Notes: generated from the sequence alone by a model not told the origin. Counted from the first letter of the stretch, positions 9,457 through 18,731 are shown. The stretch is DNA of 64,000 bases from Pyrinomonadaceae bacterium (GCA_019186825.1 JABARP010000012.1:133522-197521), one strand, 5' to 3'. Translations and numbers: made by a program.

Positions 9457-10848
9457 ATGCCCAAACTATTAGTCGTTGACGACGAGAAAAATCTAAGACT
9501 TGTCGTCCAAAAAGAAATGGCCAGGCAGGGCCACGAGGTCGAGATCGCCGAAGACGGCGAGGCCGCGTGGACGTTGATCGAGGAAGAGGACTTTGATGTC
9601 ATTCTTTGCGACATCAATATGCCTCGGCTTGATGGTGTAAGCCTCTTGCGTAGAACGCGGGAACTTTGTCAGAACCCGCCTGAGGTGATAATGCTGACCG
9701 GGCAGGCAACGGTCGAGACGGCGATCGAGGCCATGAAGCTCGGTGCCTACGATTATTTAACGAAACCTTACCGCATCGGCGAGCTTGGGGCCCTCGTCGA
9801 AGCCGCGGCCGAAAAGCAGCAGTTAAAACTCGACAATCAGAGGCTCCGGGCGCAGATCGCGCGTTCAAGCCGTTCGCTTCCCGAGATCGTCGCCGACTCA
9901 CCGCAAATGAAAGAAGCTCTCCGGCTCGTCCAACGGGTTGCGCCAAGCGATACATCCGTCTTGATCACGGGTGAATCAGGCGTTGGAAAGGAGCTAATAG
10001 CGCAAGCGATCCATCGGTTGAGCGATAGGGCTGACAGGCCATTTATAGACCTCAACTGTGCTGCACTGCAGGATACGCTTCTTGAGAGCGAACTCTTTGG
10101 CCACGAAGCCGGAGCATTCTCCGGAGCGCGGTCGCGCAAGCTCGGACTCTTCGAGATCGCCGATGGCGGCACGCTCTTCCTCGACGAAATAATGGAGATG
10201 CCGATGCCGCTGCAGTCAAAGCTGCTGCGTGCCCTCGAAACGCGCTCGTTCTTCCGCGTCGGCGGCGTAAAGAAAGTTAGCGTGAATGTTCGGCTGATCG
10301 CAGCAACGAATCGTGATAAGAATGATGCGATCGGCGACGGCTCATTCCGCGCTGATCTGATGTATAGGATCAACAGCTTCGAGATCAACATCGCACCGCT
10401 ACGCGAACGCCGCGAAGACATCGAGCCGCTTTCACGCTATCTCCTTGCCAAACTCGCCGGGCCGAATGCACCCCGCCTTAGCGATGCTGCTCTCGACGCA
10501 CTTCATTCTTTTGATTGGTCAGGAAATGTCCGCCAGCTTCGCAACTGCCTCGAGCGTGCCGTTCTACTCGCGGATAACGGAATCATTACACCACGCGAAC
10601 TGCCGCCCGAGATCGCATTTCGAGATTCGCGTCCTGCAGTTTCAGTAAGCTATCAGCCGCCGCGTGCGAATAGCGCCTCCTCTTTCCAGAATGTGACCCC
10701 AACGAATCTGCGCGACGTTGAGCGGCAGCAGATCATCGGGGCCCTTGAGAAGACCGGCTGGCATCGGGGCAAGACCGCTGAGCTTCTTGGTATCTCGCCC
10801 TCGACCCTCTACCGCCGCCTTCGCGAATACGGATTGGAATCGCGCTAA
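9457..10848 (+). CDS. NtrC-family sigma-54-dependent response regulator
   Basis: 463 residues. The receiver domain (1-120) has the acidic pair D8/D9, phospho-acceptor D52 and K103 in LTKPY. The AAA+ domain (about 140-370) has Walker A GESGVGK (172-178), the sigma-54-contact loop as GAFSGA (219-224; canonical GAFTGA) and Walker B GGTLFLDE (237-244). A Fis-type helix-turn-helix (KTAELLGISPSTLYRRLREYG) ends the protein. By family, phosphorylation by the upstream kinase would trigger ATP-driven opening of sigma-54 promoters. It is co-transcribed with the kinase. The stop overlaps convergently with the TPR gene stop at 10845. The regulon is unknown. Confidence 0.95.
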   Translation: MPKLLVVDDEKNLRLVVQKEMARQGHEVEIAEDGEAAWTLIEEEDFDVILCDINMPRLDGVSLLRRTRELCQNPPEVIMLTGQATVETAIEAMKLGAYDYLTKPYRIGELGALVEAAAEKQQLKLDNQRLRAQIARSSRSLPEIVADSPQMKEALRLVQRVAPSDTSVLITGESGVGKELIAQAIHRLSDRADRPFIDLNCAALQDTLLESELFGHEAGAFSGARSRKLGLFEIADGGTLFLDEIMEMPMPLQSKLLRALETRSFFRVGGVKKVSVNVRLIAATNRDKNDAIGDGSFRADLMYRINSFEINIAPLRERREDIEPLSRYLLAKLAGPNAPRLSDAALDALHSFDWSGNVRQLRNCLERAVLLADNGIITPRELPPEIAFRDSRPAVSVSYQPPRANSASSFQNVTPTNLRDVERQQIIGALEKTGWHRGKTAELLGISPSTLYRRLREYGLESR

Positions 10849-12065
10849 TTCTTTTCACGAATAACGTACTTGTTGACATAGTCGCGTAGTTTGTCTCGAT
10901 GCTCGCGAAGATACTTCGGATGGTCCTTGGCGATCCCCGCGTCTGAAGCTGTCAAAAGGATATATGCTTCAAGCAGGCCCTCGGAATCGAGCCGTTCAAG
11001 GATCGCGATCTGCGGATCCATTTTCTTCTTGTCTTTTGCTAGACCTTTTGCTGATTGAATGACTCCACGCAGCGCGTCCAACTCGCCTTTTAGCGACCTT
11101 CGATAGACAGTTTCGCCTGGATATTCCTTTGCAAACTTCTCGTTACGCCACTTTTCAAGCTCTGCCGGATAAGAGATCCATGCAAGTTGGGAATTATTGT
11201 CTTTCCCGCCCAACATCAGATTTAACGAGATCTCCGAATGCATTTTGCCATCTGCTCCGACTGTCACCTTCGGTATATCGATCCGTGGATGCCCAAGATC
11301 GGCTCCTACTGCTTTAGCCCATTGGATCAATCCGCTAAGGGCGAGCCGATTGTAGGGTTCCGTTATCCATGCCTCGACATAACGGCTGCGGGCCTCGGCA
11401 TACTTTTTCTGTTTCATCAACGGTGTCGCAGAATATCGATAGCCGGTCTCTCGGTACGGATTTAGAGCGATCGCTTTTTGATAGTACTCTTCAGCTTTAT
11501 TCAGATCGCCCAACGACATATATGCATCCCCCGAATACAGCGTCGCCAAATAGTTGGTCGGGTCGTATCTTAGGGTTTCGGCGTAATAAGACAGGGCCTC
11601 GTCCATCTTTCCCATCGAAAAAGCCCTTTCCGCGCTTTCCATTGCAGCATTCGCTTTTGGATTTGTCGCGTACTGGGGGTCGGCACCACCATCAGCGGGT
11701 ATCCCCTCGATCAGCCCCTGTACAAGCTGGCTGTTGTCGCCGGCAGCCTTCGCCGCGACAAACGCTTTCCTTGCCCTTGCCCTATAAGCGCGTCCTTCCT
11801 CAGGCGTCAATGCGACGTGAGCTGTAGCAAGCAAGGCAAAACCGAGCCAGAGCTGGACCTGCGCATCGTTCGGCGTTGCGGCGGCGACCTTCTCAAGAGG
11901 AGCACGAGCATCAATATAATTTGTTTGGGCGACCAAAGCTGCAGCTCGCGCGCGCAACTCCTTGATGTCTTCCGTTTGGCCATGGATCGGGAATGTAATA
12001 GCCGCGGCGATAAGCATCGCTACGCAGGAAAGTCGAAAACGACGTACCAGGGATGAGGTTTTCAT
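10845..12065 (-). CDS. Secreted TPR-repeat protein
   Basis: 406 residues from ATG at 12065, chosen because AAAGGAG precedes it at good spacing. The signal peptide ends near FPIHGQ. TPR repeats follow: LGFALLATAH..., AMESAERAFSMGKMDEALSYYAETLRYDP, LATLYSGDAYMSLGDLNKAEEYYQKAIALNP and a fourth around YAEARSRYVEAWITEP. The C-terminal 170 residues are charged and without a known motif. It should act as a protein-binding scaffold in the periplasm or outside the cell. No partner is evident, and the flanking two-component pair is convergent rather than co-directional. Confidence 0.75.
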   Translation of the reverse strand: MKTSSLVRRFRLSCVAMLIAAAITFPIHGQTEDIKELRARAAALVAQTNYIDARAPLEKVAAATPNDAQVQLWLGFALLATAHVALTPEEGRAYRARARKAFVAAKAAGDNSQLVQGLIEGIPADGGADPQYATNPKANAAMESAERAFSMGKMDEALSYYAETLRYDPTNYLATLYSGDAYMSLGDLNKAEEYYQKAIALNPYRETGYRYSATPLMKQKKYAEARSRYVEAWITEPYNRLALSGLIQWAKAVGADLGHPRIDIPKVTVGADGKMHSEISLNLMLGGKDNNSQLAWISYPAELEKWRNEKFAKEYPGETVYRRSLKGELDALRGVIQSAKGLAKDKKKMDPQIAILERLDSEGLLEAYILLTASDAGIAKDHPKYLREHRDKLRDYVNKYVIREKN

Positions 12066-12246
12066 AATTTGTCTCCTTTTGACGTGCGATAGGATTGAAT
12101 TCTTTTCATACAACTGCTCTGATGCCAAGGGCAGGCGTTTGGTTTCACAGCGTACGAAAATGTGTTGCTTTTCCCGAGTCGATATTAACACGTCCCGGCA
12201 AACGAGGAGTTCTGCAAAGAATTGCGGACGTGAACCCGGCGAGAGC

Positions 12247-12564
12247 TTATGTCTCTACGGCATTCTCCAGGGCTTTAACGAAAGGATCGGACCGATCGAT
12301 CCGATAGTAAACCTTTTTCCCGCTCTTTATGCGCTCGACGAGATCAGCGTTGAGAAGGACCTTCAGGTGCTGTGAGGCGAGGGATTCTGAAATGCCGACG
12401 GCGGCTGCAAGCTGGCTGACAATGACGTTGTCGTGTTTTAGCAAGGCACGAAAGATCAGACATCTGTTCGGCTCGCCGAGGGCATCGAACGCCGCCGCCA
12501 TTCGGCGAACGTCCATACCCTTGACATACTTTTCGAGCTTCTTATGCTCTTTTGGCGTGAGCAT
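12247..12564 (-). CDS. ArsR-family winged-helix repressor
   Basis: A 105-residue ArsR-type regulator. FDALGEPNRCLIFRALLKHDNVIVSQLAAAVGISESLASQHLKVLLNADLV contains the helix-turn-helix with recognition helix SLASQHLKVL; the wing is RIKSGKKVYYRID. No CxC metal site of the ArsR/SmtB kind is seen in alpha-3; the only Cys lies in PNRCLIF, so it is probably not a classical metal sensor. Its ATG shares one base with the stop of the FNR-like oxidoreductase (TAATG), giving tight translational coupling. Control of that operon by redox state or a ligand would fit but is not shown. Confidence 0.88.
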   Translation of the reverse strand: MLTPKEHKKLEKYVKGMDVRRMAAAFDALGEPNRCLIFRALLKHDNVIVSQLAAAVGISESLASQHLKVLLNADLVERIKSGKKVYYRIDRSDPFVKALENAVET

Positions 12565-13253
12565 TAAACTGCGTCGTATCCGGGGAAATAATCGAACTTG
12601 GAATGAGCTTCGTCGATCCCCATTTCCTTGAATTTTGCCTCGAAAGCCTCGACCATCGGTTCCGGCCCCGAAACAAAATAGATCGGGTCGTTGAGCTTTT
12701 CGCCCGCCGCCCTGAGAGCTGCCTCGTCGATCAAGTTGCCGCCGATGAAATGGGTGATATTGAAGCCGGGATGTTTACGGCCGAAGGATTCCAGTTCGTC
12801 CTTGAACGGTATCGTGCTTTCGTCGCGGTTTGCGTACAGCAGCTCGGCGCGTATCCCTTTACCTTCGTGATCGAGGTGCTTCAAGATCGAAAGGAACGGT
12901 GTGATCCCGATGCCGCCGACAACAAAGACGTAGTCCCGCGAAAGATCGTCGACCGTAAAATCGCCTTCCGGCAGATCGGCTTCGATCGTATCGCCGGCGT
13001 TCATTGACATCAAATTCTGCTTAAAGGAACTGCTATATTCGCGGTTGATGCGCGTCGTCAAATGTATCTCGCCCTCGTGCGGCGCACTCGAGATCGTGAA
13101 CCAACGCTCATCGCCGCGTTGATCGGCGTCCTTGTGCGGCAGAGTGTAATGAATGAACTGTCCGGGCAGCCACGAAACAGGCTGATCAGAGGTGAAGACA
13201 AAATTCATAATGTCGCCTACGGCCGGAGTTTTCTCTTTGAATCTTAGTTGCAT
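12564..13253 (-). CDS. FAD/NAD(P)-binding oxidoreductase (ferredoxin reductase-like)
   Basis: 229 residues from ATG at 13253; an in-frame TTG lies 18 bases upstream. The N-terminal FAD-binding barrel has RWFTISSAP, matching the R-x-Y/F-[ST]-x-x-S flavin motif. The C-terminal Rossmann half has VFVVGGIGITPFLSIL and YFVSGPEPMVEAF, which bind NAD(P)H. There is no Fe-S or globin domain, so an external electron partner is needed. The length suits single-domain FNR-like proteins. It is the first gene of a two-gene unit with the ArsR repressor. The partner and physiological role are not evident. Confidence 0.88.
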   Translation of the reverse strand: MQLRFKEKTPAVGDIMNFVFTSDQPVSWLPGQFIHYTLPHKDADQRGDERWFTISSAPHEGEIHLTTRINREYSSSFKQNLMSMNAGDTIEADLPEGDFTVDDLSRDYVFVVGGIGITPFLSILKHLDHEGKGIRAELLYANRDESTIPFKDELESFGRKHPGFNITHFIGGNLIDEAALRAAGEKLNDPIYFVSGPEPMVEAFEAKFKEMGIDEAHSKFDYFPGYDAV

Positions 13254-13335
13254 ACTTAAACACCTATTCAACCATTAAAAGCATAGCTCTCGGTATTTTT
13301 CTTGTCAACAGCCAGACTTTGCGGGAACAGTGCAG

Positions 13336-13947
13336 CTATGTCGCGAGCACAAACAGGAACCGACGCTCACTGTTCGGCAACAGGATCTCGTCGAACGTTC
13401 GATGTGCGGCGTTTAGGCCATCTCGGAGCATCGGACCGCCAAAAAGCAGTAACTGCTTCCCGGCGAATCGCCGTAAGAGGCGAGGCAGCTTTTCGGAGAA
13501 TTTATCGAGAGCTCGGCAAGTAACATAGTCGCCCTCGAGGTCTCTAACCTCTTCGAACTGTTTGTTTATCACAACCACACGGTCCGATAGACCGAGTTTG
13601 CCGGCTGCATCCACAAGAAAATCGGCCTTCTTTACTTTTGATTCGATCAGAATGGCGGAAAGGTCGGGCCTTACGATCAGGCACGGGAAGGACGGAAAAC
13701 CGCCGCCAGGACCAACATCGATGAACTTTGCACCTATCGGTAGGAATTTCAGGATCGCAAGCGACTCGAGCGTATGCCGCTCGGCGAATTCCTCTGCCGA
13801 GACCGGCCCCGTAAGATGCAGCAACGGATTTGCCTCCATTACAAGGTCGTAGTGGGCGGCAAGCTTTTCGATGGCCTCAGGCTCGACCTTGTGCCCAAGC
13901 TGATCGGCCATTCGGCCCAAAATATGCTCGAACGTTTCATTTCCCAT
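13336..13947 (-). CDS. rsmG: 16S rRNA (guanine527-N7)-methyltransferase RsmG
   Basis: 203 residues from ATG at 13947, typical for RsmG. The SAM-binding motif appears as KFIDVGPGGGFPSFP, close to the family's GTGAGFPG. Other family blocks are NLLHLTGP-like (EANPLLHLTGPVS), ESKVKKADFL and YVTCRALDKF. It methylates N7 of G527 in 16S rRNA and is a housekeeping gene, so it marks the end of the chromosomal backbone here. Its start lies 49 bases from the tRNA-Leu fragment at the element boundary. The family is often next to gid/parA genes; those are absent on this side. Confidence 0.93.
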   Translation of the reverse strand: MGNETFEHILGRMADQLGHKVEPEAIEKLAAHYDLVMEANPLLHLTGPVSAEEFAERHTLESLAILKFLPIGAKFIDVGPGGGFPSFPCLIVRPDLSAILIESKVKKADFLVDAAGKLGLSDRVVVINKQFEEVRDLEGDYVTCRALDKFSEKLPRLLRRFAGKQLLLFGGPMLRDGLNAAHRTFDEILLPNSERRFLFVLAT

Positions 13948-13995
13948 CCGATCACTATCGAACTGTAAGGTCGCGATTATTGCGAAGATGAAATT

Positions 13996-14054
13996 TGGTG
14001 CGGACGAGAAGAATCGAACTTCCACTCCCTTGCGGGAACAGGCTTCTGAGTCCG
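13996..14054 (-). other. tRNA-Leu 3' fragment, likely attachment site at element boundary
   Basis: Read on the minus strand this is the 3' part of a tRNA-Leu. It has an anticodon-loop-like CTCAGAA (CAG anticodon), a long variable arm (TCCC-GCAA-GGGA), a T arm (GGAAG-TTCGATT-CTTCT), the acceptor 3' strand CGTCCGC, discriminator A and an encoded CCA. The 5' half is missing: no GCGGACG acceptor partner lies upstream, and the 3' side of the anticodon stem also does not match. A tyrosine integrase starts about 160 bases away, pointing off the fragment. Integrated elements typically leave such a fragment at one end and an intact tRNA at the other. Confidence 0.7.
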
Positions 14055-14116
14055 ATATTTTGCCTCTTGACTATCAACAGGTTACGGCTGTAAACTACTG
14101 ATAACAAGAGGGTTAG

Positions 14117-14204
14117 CTGGACACTTCTGGACACTTAAGGCCCTCTTCACGACACCGGCGGACGGCTTTTCGGGTGGCTTTCTACCCGAAAATCTACCCG
14201 AAAA
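14117..14204. repeat. Tandem short repeats beside integrase, possible arm-type sites
   Basis: CTGGACACTT occurs twice in tandem (14117-14126, 14127-14136). TCTACCCGAAAA occurs twice in tandem (14181-14192, 14193-14204), and an inverted partial copy (CTTTTCGGGT) lies at 14166-14175. Short direct and inverted repeats between attachment core and integrase gene are the usual place for arm-type integrase or excisionase binding. The assignment is by position only. Confidence 0.45.
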
Positions 14205-14215
14205 GGAATTGGGTC

Positions 14216-15400
14216 ATGATAATTCCCGACAAGTACAAATCTCAGGGCTACTTCTCCCGCGTCACCAAAGAGCGAACGATCCGCAAGAACAAAGAATACC
14301 AATACAGGGCGATCTTTTCCATCTGGGACGGTCAGAAGTGGAATACCCAATCGAACACCAAAGGCCTGACGACGAAGGACCTCGCCGACGAGTGGCTAGA
14401 AGCGAAGGTGAAGGAGTTGACCGAGAAGGGGAAGGACATAATGCTCAACCCCGAGACGGTGAAGGGGTTCACCGAAGCCCATTACAAACCTTTTCTGAGG
14501 GACCACAAGAAGATCCAGTACGAGCAGGAATTCCAGAAGCTGGATGTGATCTGCGAATTTTTCGAGGACAAGCTCATCGACGAGGTGACGAAGCTGGACG
14601 TGTTGGCGTTCAAGACCTGGGTTCTGAAAAGGCCCTACAAGCGCGGCAAAGGGGAGAAGAAGCGGTCCGACGCGTCCGCGAATCGCTACCTGTCACGTCT
14701 GCGCGGCTTGCTGAATTTCGCCGAAGAGGTCGGCAAACGGAGGAGCCACATCTCGTTCAAGAACATCATCGCCAAAGAGGATCCGAAACAGTCTTACATC
14801 TCATTCGATGAATTCATGCGAGTGCTGGACGCTTGCTACGAGGTCCCGAAGTGTAACCGATGGAAGCGGGATCGTTCGCACCTGCGCCTGACGCTCATCG
14901 GCGGCTACACGACAGGATTGCGGATCGATGAGCTGCGGCACGTCGTACGCGGGATGGTGAAAACCGACCATTCGAGGCGGATCGGCGTGATCAAGTTGGT
15001 GATGAAGGATTCCCGGAACAAGATCCACACCAAGACGGTAGACGTTTCAACCTGGCTCTACGACGAAATGGAAGCGGCCGGCGTTTTCGAACGCGCGGAC
15101 GACGAAAAAGTGTTCGACACGACGAACTATTACAACCTGGTCAAAGATCTGTTCCGGCGAGCGGGGGTGAGCGACGACGTTACGTTCCACACGTTACGTG
15201 CGGCGAACGCGACGGAACGCGATACGGCGGGCCAGGATCGCGAATCGATCCACGCGGGGCTGGGCTGGGCGAAGGACAGCAACGTGCCCGAGAAGCACTA
15301 CCTGCGGCATCAGGACCACCATGTTATCGAGAAGGGTTCCCCCTACAATGAAAGGCTGCAGAGGTTAAGGCAACATCACTCCGAAAGAACCCCAGAATGA
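14216..15400 (+). CDS. int: Tyrosine recombinase/integrase
   Basis: 394 residues from ATG at 14216 (ribosome binding site AAGGA 8 bases upstream; a GTG 42 bases earlier is in frame but less likely). An N-terminal arm-binding-like region is followed by a SAM-like core-binding domain (about 78-190) and a catalytic domain. The catalytic residues read R236 (TTGLRIDEL), H325-x-x-R328 (FHTLRAAN), W351 in the second histidine/tryptophan position and nucleophile Y362 (EKHYLR). It should catalyse integration and excision at the tRNA-Leu site. It is the first gene of the element and points inward. Confidence 0.92.
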   Translation: MIIPDKYKSQGYFSRVTKERTIRKNKEYQYRAIFSIWDGQKWNTQSNTKGLTTKDLADEWLEAKVKELTEKGKDIMLNPETVKGFTEAHYKPFLRDHKKIQYEQEFQKLDVICEFFEDKLIDEVTKLDVLAFKTWVLKRPYKRGKGEKKRSDASANRYLSRLRGLLNFAEEVGKRRSHISFKNIIAKEDPKQSYISFDEFMRVLDACYEVPKCNRWKRDRSHLRLTLIGGYTTGLRIDELRHVVRGMVKTDHSRRIGVIKLVMKDSRNKIHTKTVDVSTWLYDEMEAAGVFERADDEKVFDTTNYYNLVKDLFRRAGVSDDVTFHTLRAANATERDTAGQDRESIHAGLGWAKDSNVPEKHYLRHQDHHVIEKGSPYNERLQRLRQHHSERTPE

Positions 15401-15610
15401 TTACGGGTTATTGGGGTCGAACGGGCTAAAAAACGGATTCTGCTCAACTTGACAGCTGTGCGAACCCAAAAGCGGGCGAATTCGCAAGAGTTCCGCAAAA
15501 CCTTCTCCGCCACCATCACCGGATACGGATTGACACATAGATCAATTGAGCGAAGAGGTCGGTCCCTTTTTGCGCGGGCGGCGGACGCGTCGTGCCTCTA
15601 TCGCGATGGA

Positions 15611-18184
15611 TCAAGGTGCCTTGCATTTTGCGATGAAGGCTACGATGTTGTCGAGGGCTTTCTGGGCCTTGTCGGTGTCGGGCGGGACGCGGTTTTCGGC
15701 GGGCACGCCGTCGTGGACCCAGTTTGAGGCTTCCGTCATTCCGGCATCGATCTCGGCGATCAGTTCGTCGGTGATCTCGAGGTATTTAAGTTTCTTGGTC
15801 TGGATCTCCGGCGAATAACGTTCGATCACGCCCTTGAGCAGGCGTTCTTCCACTGCGCGTTCCCAAGTCTGTCGAAGCTTCATGAACCATCGTTCGACGG
15901 CGTATTGATATTCGTTGGGGTCCCCCTCTTTTTCGATCTTCCGCAATCGGACCAGTTGATCCTTGAGTACACCGACGCGGGCGTTTACCGACTTCGCCGT
16001 CCAGGGAAGATCGGGCATTACCTTTCCGGTCGCCGAACTCGTTCGCCAGATGTAATTCTCAGAAACCTGAACCGATTCACGCTTGGTGATGTGCAGCAAA
16101 TGCACCAGCATCGCGATGTCGTGTGTGAAGACGATCACCTGCTTCGACTTGGCAAGCTCTGCAAGTCGCTCGGCTATAAGCTCGCGTCGTTCGTGGTCCT
16201 GAGACGAGCACGGGTCGTCGAAGATGAGGCCGCGGCATTGGGGGTTGAGTTGGGCCTCGGTGATGAAGTCGGCGATGGAGATGGCCCGCTGTTCGCCCTC
16301 GCTGAGAACCTTGCCGGCGGTCTCGTTGGCGATCTTCAGTTTGCGAAGGGTGGCACCGCGCTGGTTGCGCTGCGCCAGTTTGATGAAATGCGGGGCGTCC
16401 AACCGCTTGCACTCCGAGGCGAACATGTCGACGTATTCCTGCGTGATGTGTTCGTCGTAAAGCTGCCCCTGGATCGTGGTGATCTTGGCAGTGCTCAGCT
16501 TGCCATGCAAACCCCGAGCCCTGGCCGTCCATTTCGCAGTCTCGACGAAGGCTTCCACTTTGTCGCGTATGTTGGCCAGGATCCTGCGATCGTTATGGAG
16601 ATCGATCTCCGCTTCGAGCCTTGCGGTCTCTTCCGATGGGTTCGAGACGATCAGGGCCGCTTTTTCATCGTCGAGGTTCTTACCGCAATCGTCGAATTCC
16701 GCGACCTCGGCATCGAGCGATGCGGGAAGCTTCGCCGCAGCGATCCCGTCGATCGCCGCGAGGGCCACGGCGCGTGTTTCGGCGTACGTCTTTACAAGAC
16801 CCATCCAACGTTCCGTCAGTTCCGGATCGAATTTGTTGACCGTTTTGAATACGTCGTATTCAATGTCAAACGTTAGCGGGGGCAATTCATCGATCTTCTT
16901 GCGAATCTTCGCGAGTGCATCCTTCGCTTTGGCCAGCTCAGTTTCGGCTGTGCTCTTCAGCAGATTCCAGTAAGCATCGATCAGTATGGTCTCTTTGTCG
17001 CCGAGCGGCTGCAGACAGAAAAGGCAATTGTCCTGATCGATCGGGTATGTTTCACCGCGGCGGCCCGCAGCGATCGTCTTGGCATATACCCGGCCCGCCT
17101 TGATGAATGCCCGCCACGAATCGGAACCGACCTCGGCGATCTGGTACCGATCAAGGCTCTCGACCCCTTCCGCTTTCGCGATCTCCTCGAACGTACTCAC
17201 GGCCTCGATCGCCGCTCGCGCCTCTTCAAGCTTTTCCGCCCGCAGTGGTTCAAAGGCTGCCGTCACCGCATCGCAGAATTTGTCTAGTTGGTTGCGAGCC
17301 GCAATGATCGCTCTCACCTGCTCGGCCCTGTCTTTGGTTCTAAGTTCCGCAAGTCGCGTGGTCTTTTCAAGCAGTTCCGCCTCGTCCTTTTCGGTCATCG
17401 TCGCGAGCTTTTCGACCTCTTTTAAGTCGGTCTCGGCGCCGAGAGTCTCGATAAGGGAGCGGACAGGATTATCATTCTGAAACAGGTCGAGAAAACCGTG
17501 CGGGGCCGACTTATTGTGAATCTCGGCTTCGAGCCGGGCTTTGACCGCGCCGTGCGCGGCCATCAGCTTTTCGAAAAAATCGAACCCGCTAGGCGTGAAC
17601 GAAAGGCTGTTCTCCTTCTCGAGGTGTGCCGAAACGCTTTTCGTATCGAAGACGCAGTACTGCGAAAACTCCGACCGGTCCTTATCCGTCGGGAAGACGA
17701 GGTCGTACGGATCTTCGGTCCGCTGGTAAGTGATATGGCACTCGGGCGGGCCGCCGTTTCCGTTGGAGCCGAATACGTCAGGCAAGATCACTTTGTCGCC
17801 TCGCGAAGGAAACGCATTGTTGAGCAGCCGCACGTATCCCGACTTGCCCGAACCGTTTTTGCCGTAAACGACGGTCAGGTTCGGGCCGACCTTTATGGTC
17901 TGTTCGAGGGCGAGGGCGTTGACGTTCGCGATGTTCTTGATCGCTACAAGCTTCAGAGTAACGTCGGGGTCCTCTTCGGCCGCGGCCGCGCCGTTGAACG
18001 CGATGGCGGGGCGGTCGGCGACGGGGGCGAGCCCCTCGTCTTGTTTGAAGTACTCGTACGCTTGGACGACCAGGGCGTCGTCCACCGCGGCACCTTCAAG
18101 AATGCCGTCCCCAAGATACTGAAGCCAATACGGCTGGGCTTGCAACCATTCGATGATCTGATTTTTCAGTTTCTGGTTGGACAT
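15611..18184 (-). CDS. SMC/ABC-type ATPase with CxxC hook (RloC/PrrC-like, possible anticodon nuclease)
   Basis: 857 residues from ATG at 18184. An ABC-ATPase head is split around a long coiled coil: Walker A GKNGSGKS (108-115), signature LSEGEQRAIS (627-636) and Walker B RGLIFDDP (651-658). Midway lies C387-L-F-C390, a Rad50-like zinc-hook motif as in RloC. After the ATPase the C-terminal domain has LRQTWERAVEE, with R771 and E775 four residues apart, and H824. PrrC and RloC anticodon nucleases use an Arg/Glu/His set with the same R-x3-E spacing, so a tRNA-cleaving defence role is possible but not proven. The gene is monocistronic and sits next to the integrase. Alternatives are other AAA_13-type defence ATPases. 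No adjacent restriction genes are seen. Confidence 0.7.
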   Translation of the reverse strand: MSNQKLKNQIIEWLQAQPYWLQYLGDGILEGAAVDDALVVQAYEYFKQDEGLAPVADRPAIAFNGAAAAEEDPDVTLKLVAIKNIANVNALALEQTIKVGPNLTVVYGKNGSGKSGYVRLLNNAFPSRGDKVILPDVFGSNGNGGPPECHITYQRTEDPYDLVFPTDKDRSEFSQYCVFDTKSVSAHLEKENSLSFTPSGFDFFEKLMAAHGAVKARLEAEIHNKSAPHGFLDLFQNDNPVRSLIETLGAETDLKEVEKLATMTEKDEAELLEKTTRLAELRTKDRAEQVRAIIAARNQLDKFCDAVTAAFEPLRAEKLEEARAAIEAVSTFEEIAKAEGVESLDRYQIAEVGSDSWRAFIKAGRVYAKTIAAGRRGETYPIDQDNCLFCLQPLGDKETILIDAYWNLLKSTAETELAKAKDALAKIRKKIDELPPLTFDIEYDVFKTVNKFDPELTERWMGLVKTYAETRAVALAAIDGIAAAKLPASLDAEVAEFDDCGKNLDDEKAALIVSNPSEETARLEAEIDLHNDRRILANIRDKVEAFVETAKWTARARGLHGKLSTAKITTIQGQLYDEHITQEYVDMFASECKRLDAPHFIKLAQRNQRGATLRKLKIANETAGKVLSEGEQRAISIADFITEAQLNPQCRGLIFDDPCSSQDHERRELIAERLAELAKSKQVIVFTHDIAMLVHLLHITKRESVQVSENYIWRTSSATGKVMPDLPWTAKSVNARVGVLKDQLVRLRKIEKEGDPNEYQYAVERWFMKLRQTWERAVEERLLKGVIERYSPEIQTKKLKYLEITDELIAEIDAGMTEASNWVHDGVPAENRVPPDTDKAQKALDNIVAFIAKCKAP

Positions 18185-18731
18185 ATTTCGACTCGCGACC
18201 CAATTGCAAACGCACCGTGTGCCGGTGCAACACCTGTCACCTGCGAAACCCACATTCAATGGTCGGGGGTGATGACAAGCCGTCCGCGGGGGGGAGACCG
18301 GGATTGAGGACTGGTGATTCGGGCACACGTATTATACACGAACCGGCGACTGTGGGTATACGTTTGCAGTGGACTTCTTCAGCCGGGGAACGAGGGACTA
18401 GCTCGGCGTTGGCGTCTTTTTGGTTCTAGTTTTCGTTGGAATGATCAGCTACTAGTTATGAAATAGACGCCGTGGCCGTCGATCGCCAATTCAACTTCAA
18501 CCTGCTGCGCGACGGGACGACACATTGTGCGTGGGCCTTAGCGGTCTCCCCAGGACGGCGCTCAGCGGATCGCGCGATAGAATCGCCGGGGGAAGGGTGA
18601 AGGGCGTGCGGTGGACATCATCACGGGTCTCTCCAGATCCGACAGCACATCGACTTCTTTCCCTCATCATCAAAGCGATCAACTACCGCTCCTTCGATCG
18701 CAATTACTGGATGTAGAAACGTGCGAGCATC
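18185..18731. other. Intergenic region without a convincing gene
   Basis: About 550 bases between the SMC-like ATPase start and the end of rtcR. Short open frames exist on both strands, but none has a recognisable domain or a good ribosome binding site. The promoter of the ATPase gene should lie near 18190-18330. I see no tRNA, array or clear terminator. Confidence 0.4.

Noticed and set aside
13996..14090. Complete tRNA-Leu gene at the boundary
   Set aside because: No 5' acceptor or D arm is present, and the anticodon stem is incomplete; only the 3' fragment remains.
15905..18307. Plus-strand frames of 269-323 codons opposite the SMC-like ATPase
   Set aside because: They lie antisense to a gene with complete ATPase motifs and show no homology pattern or ribosome binding sites.
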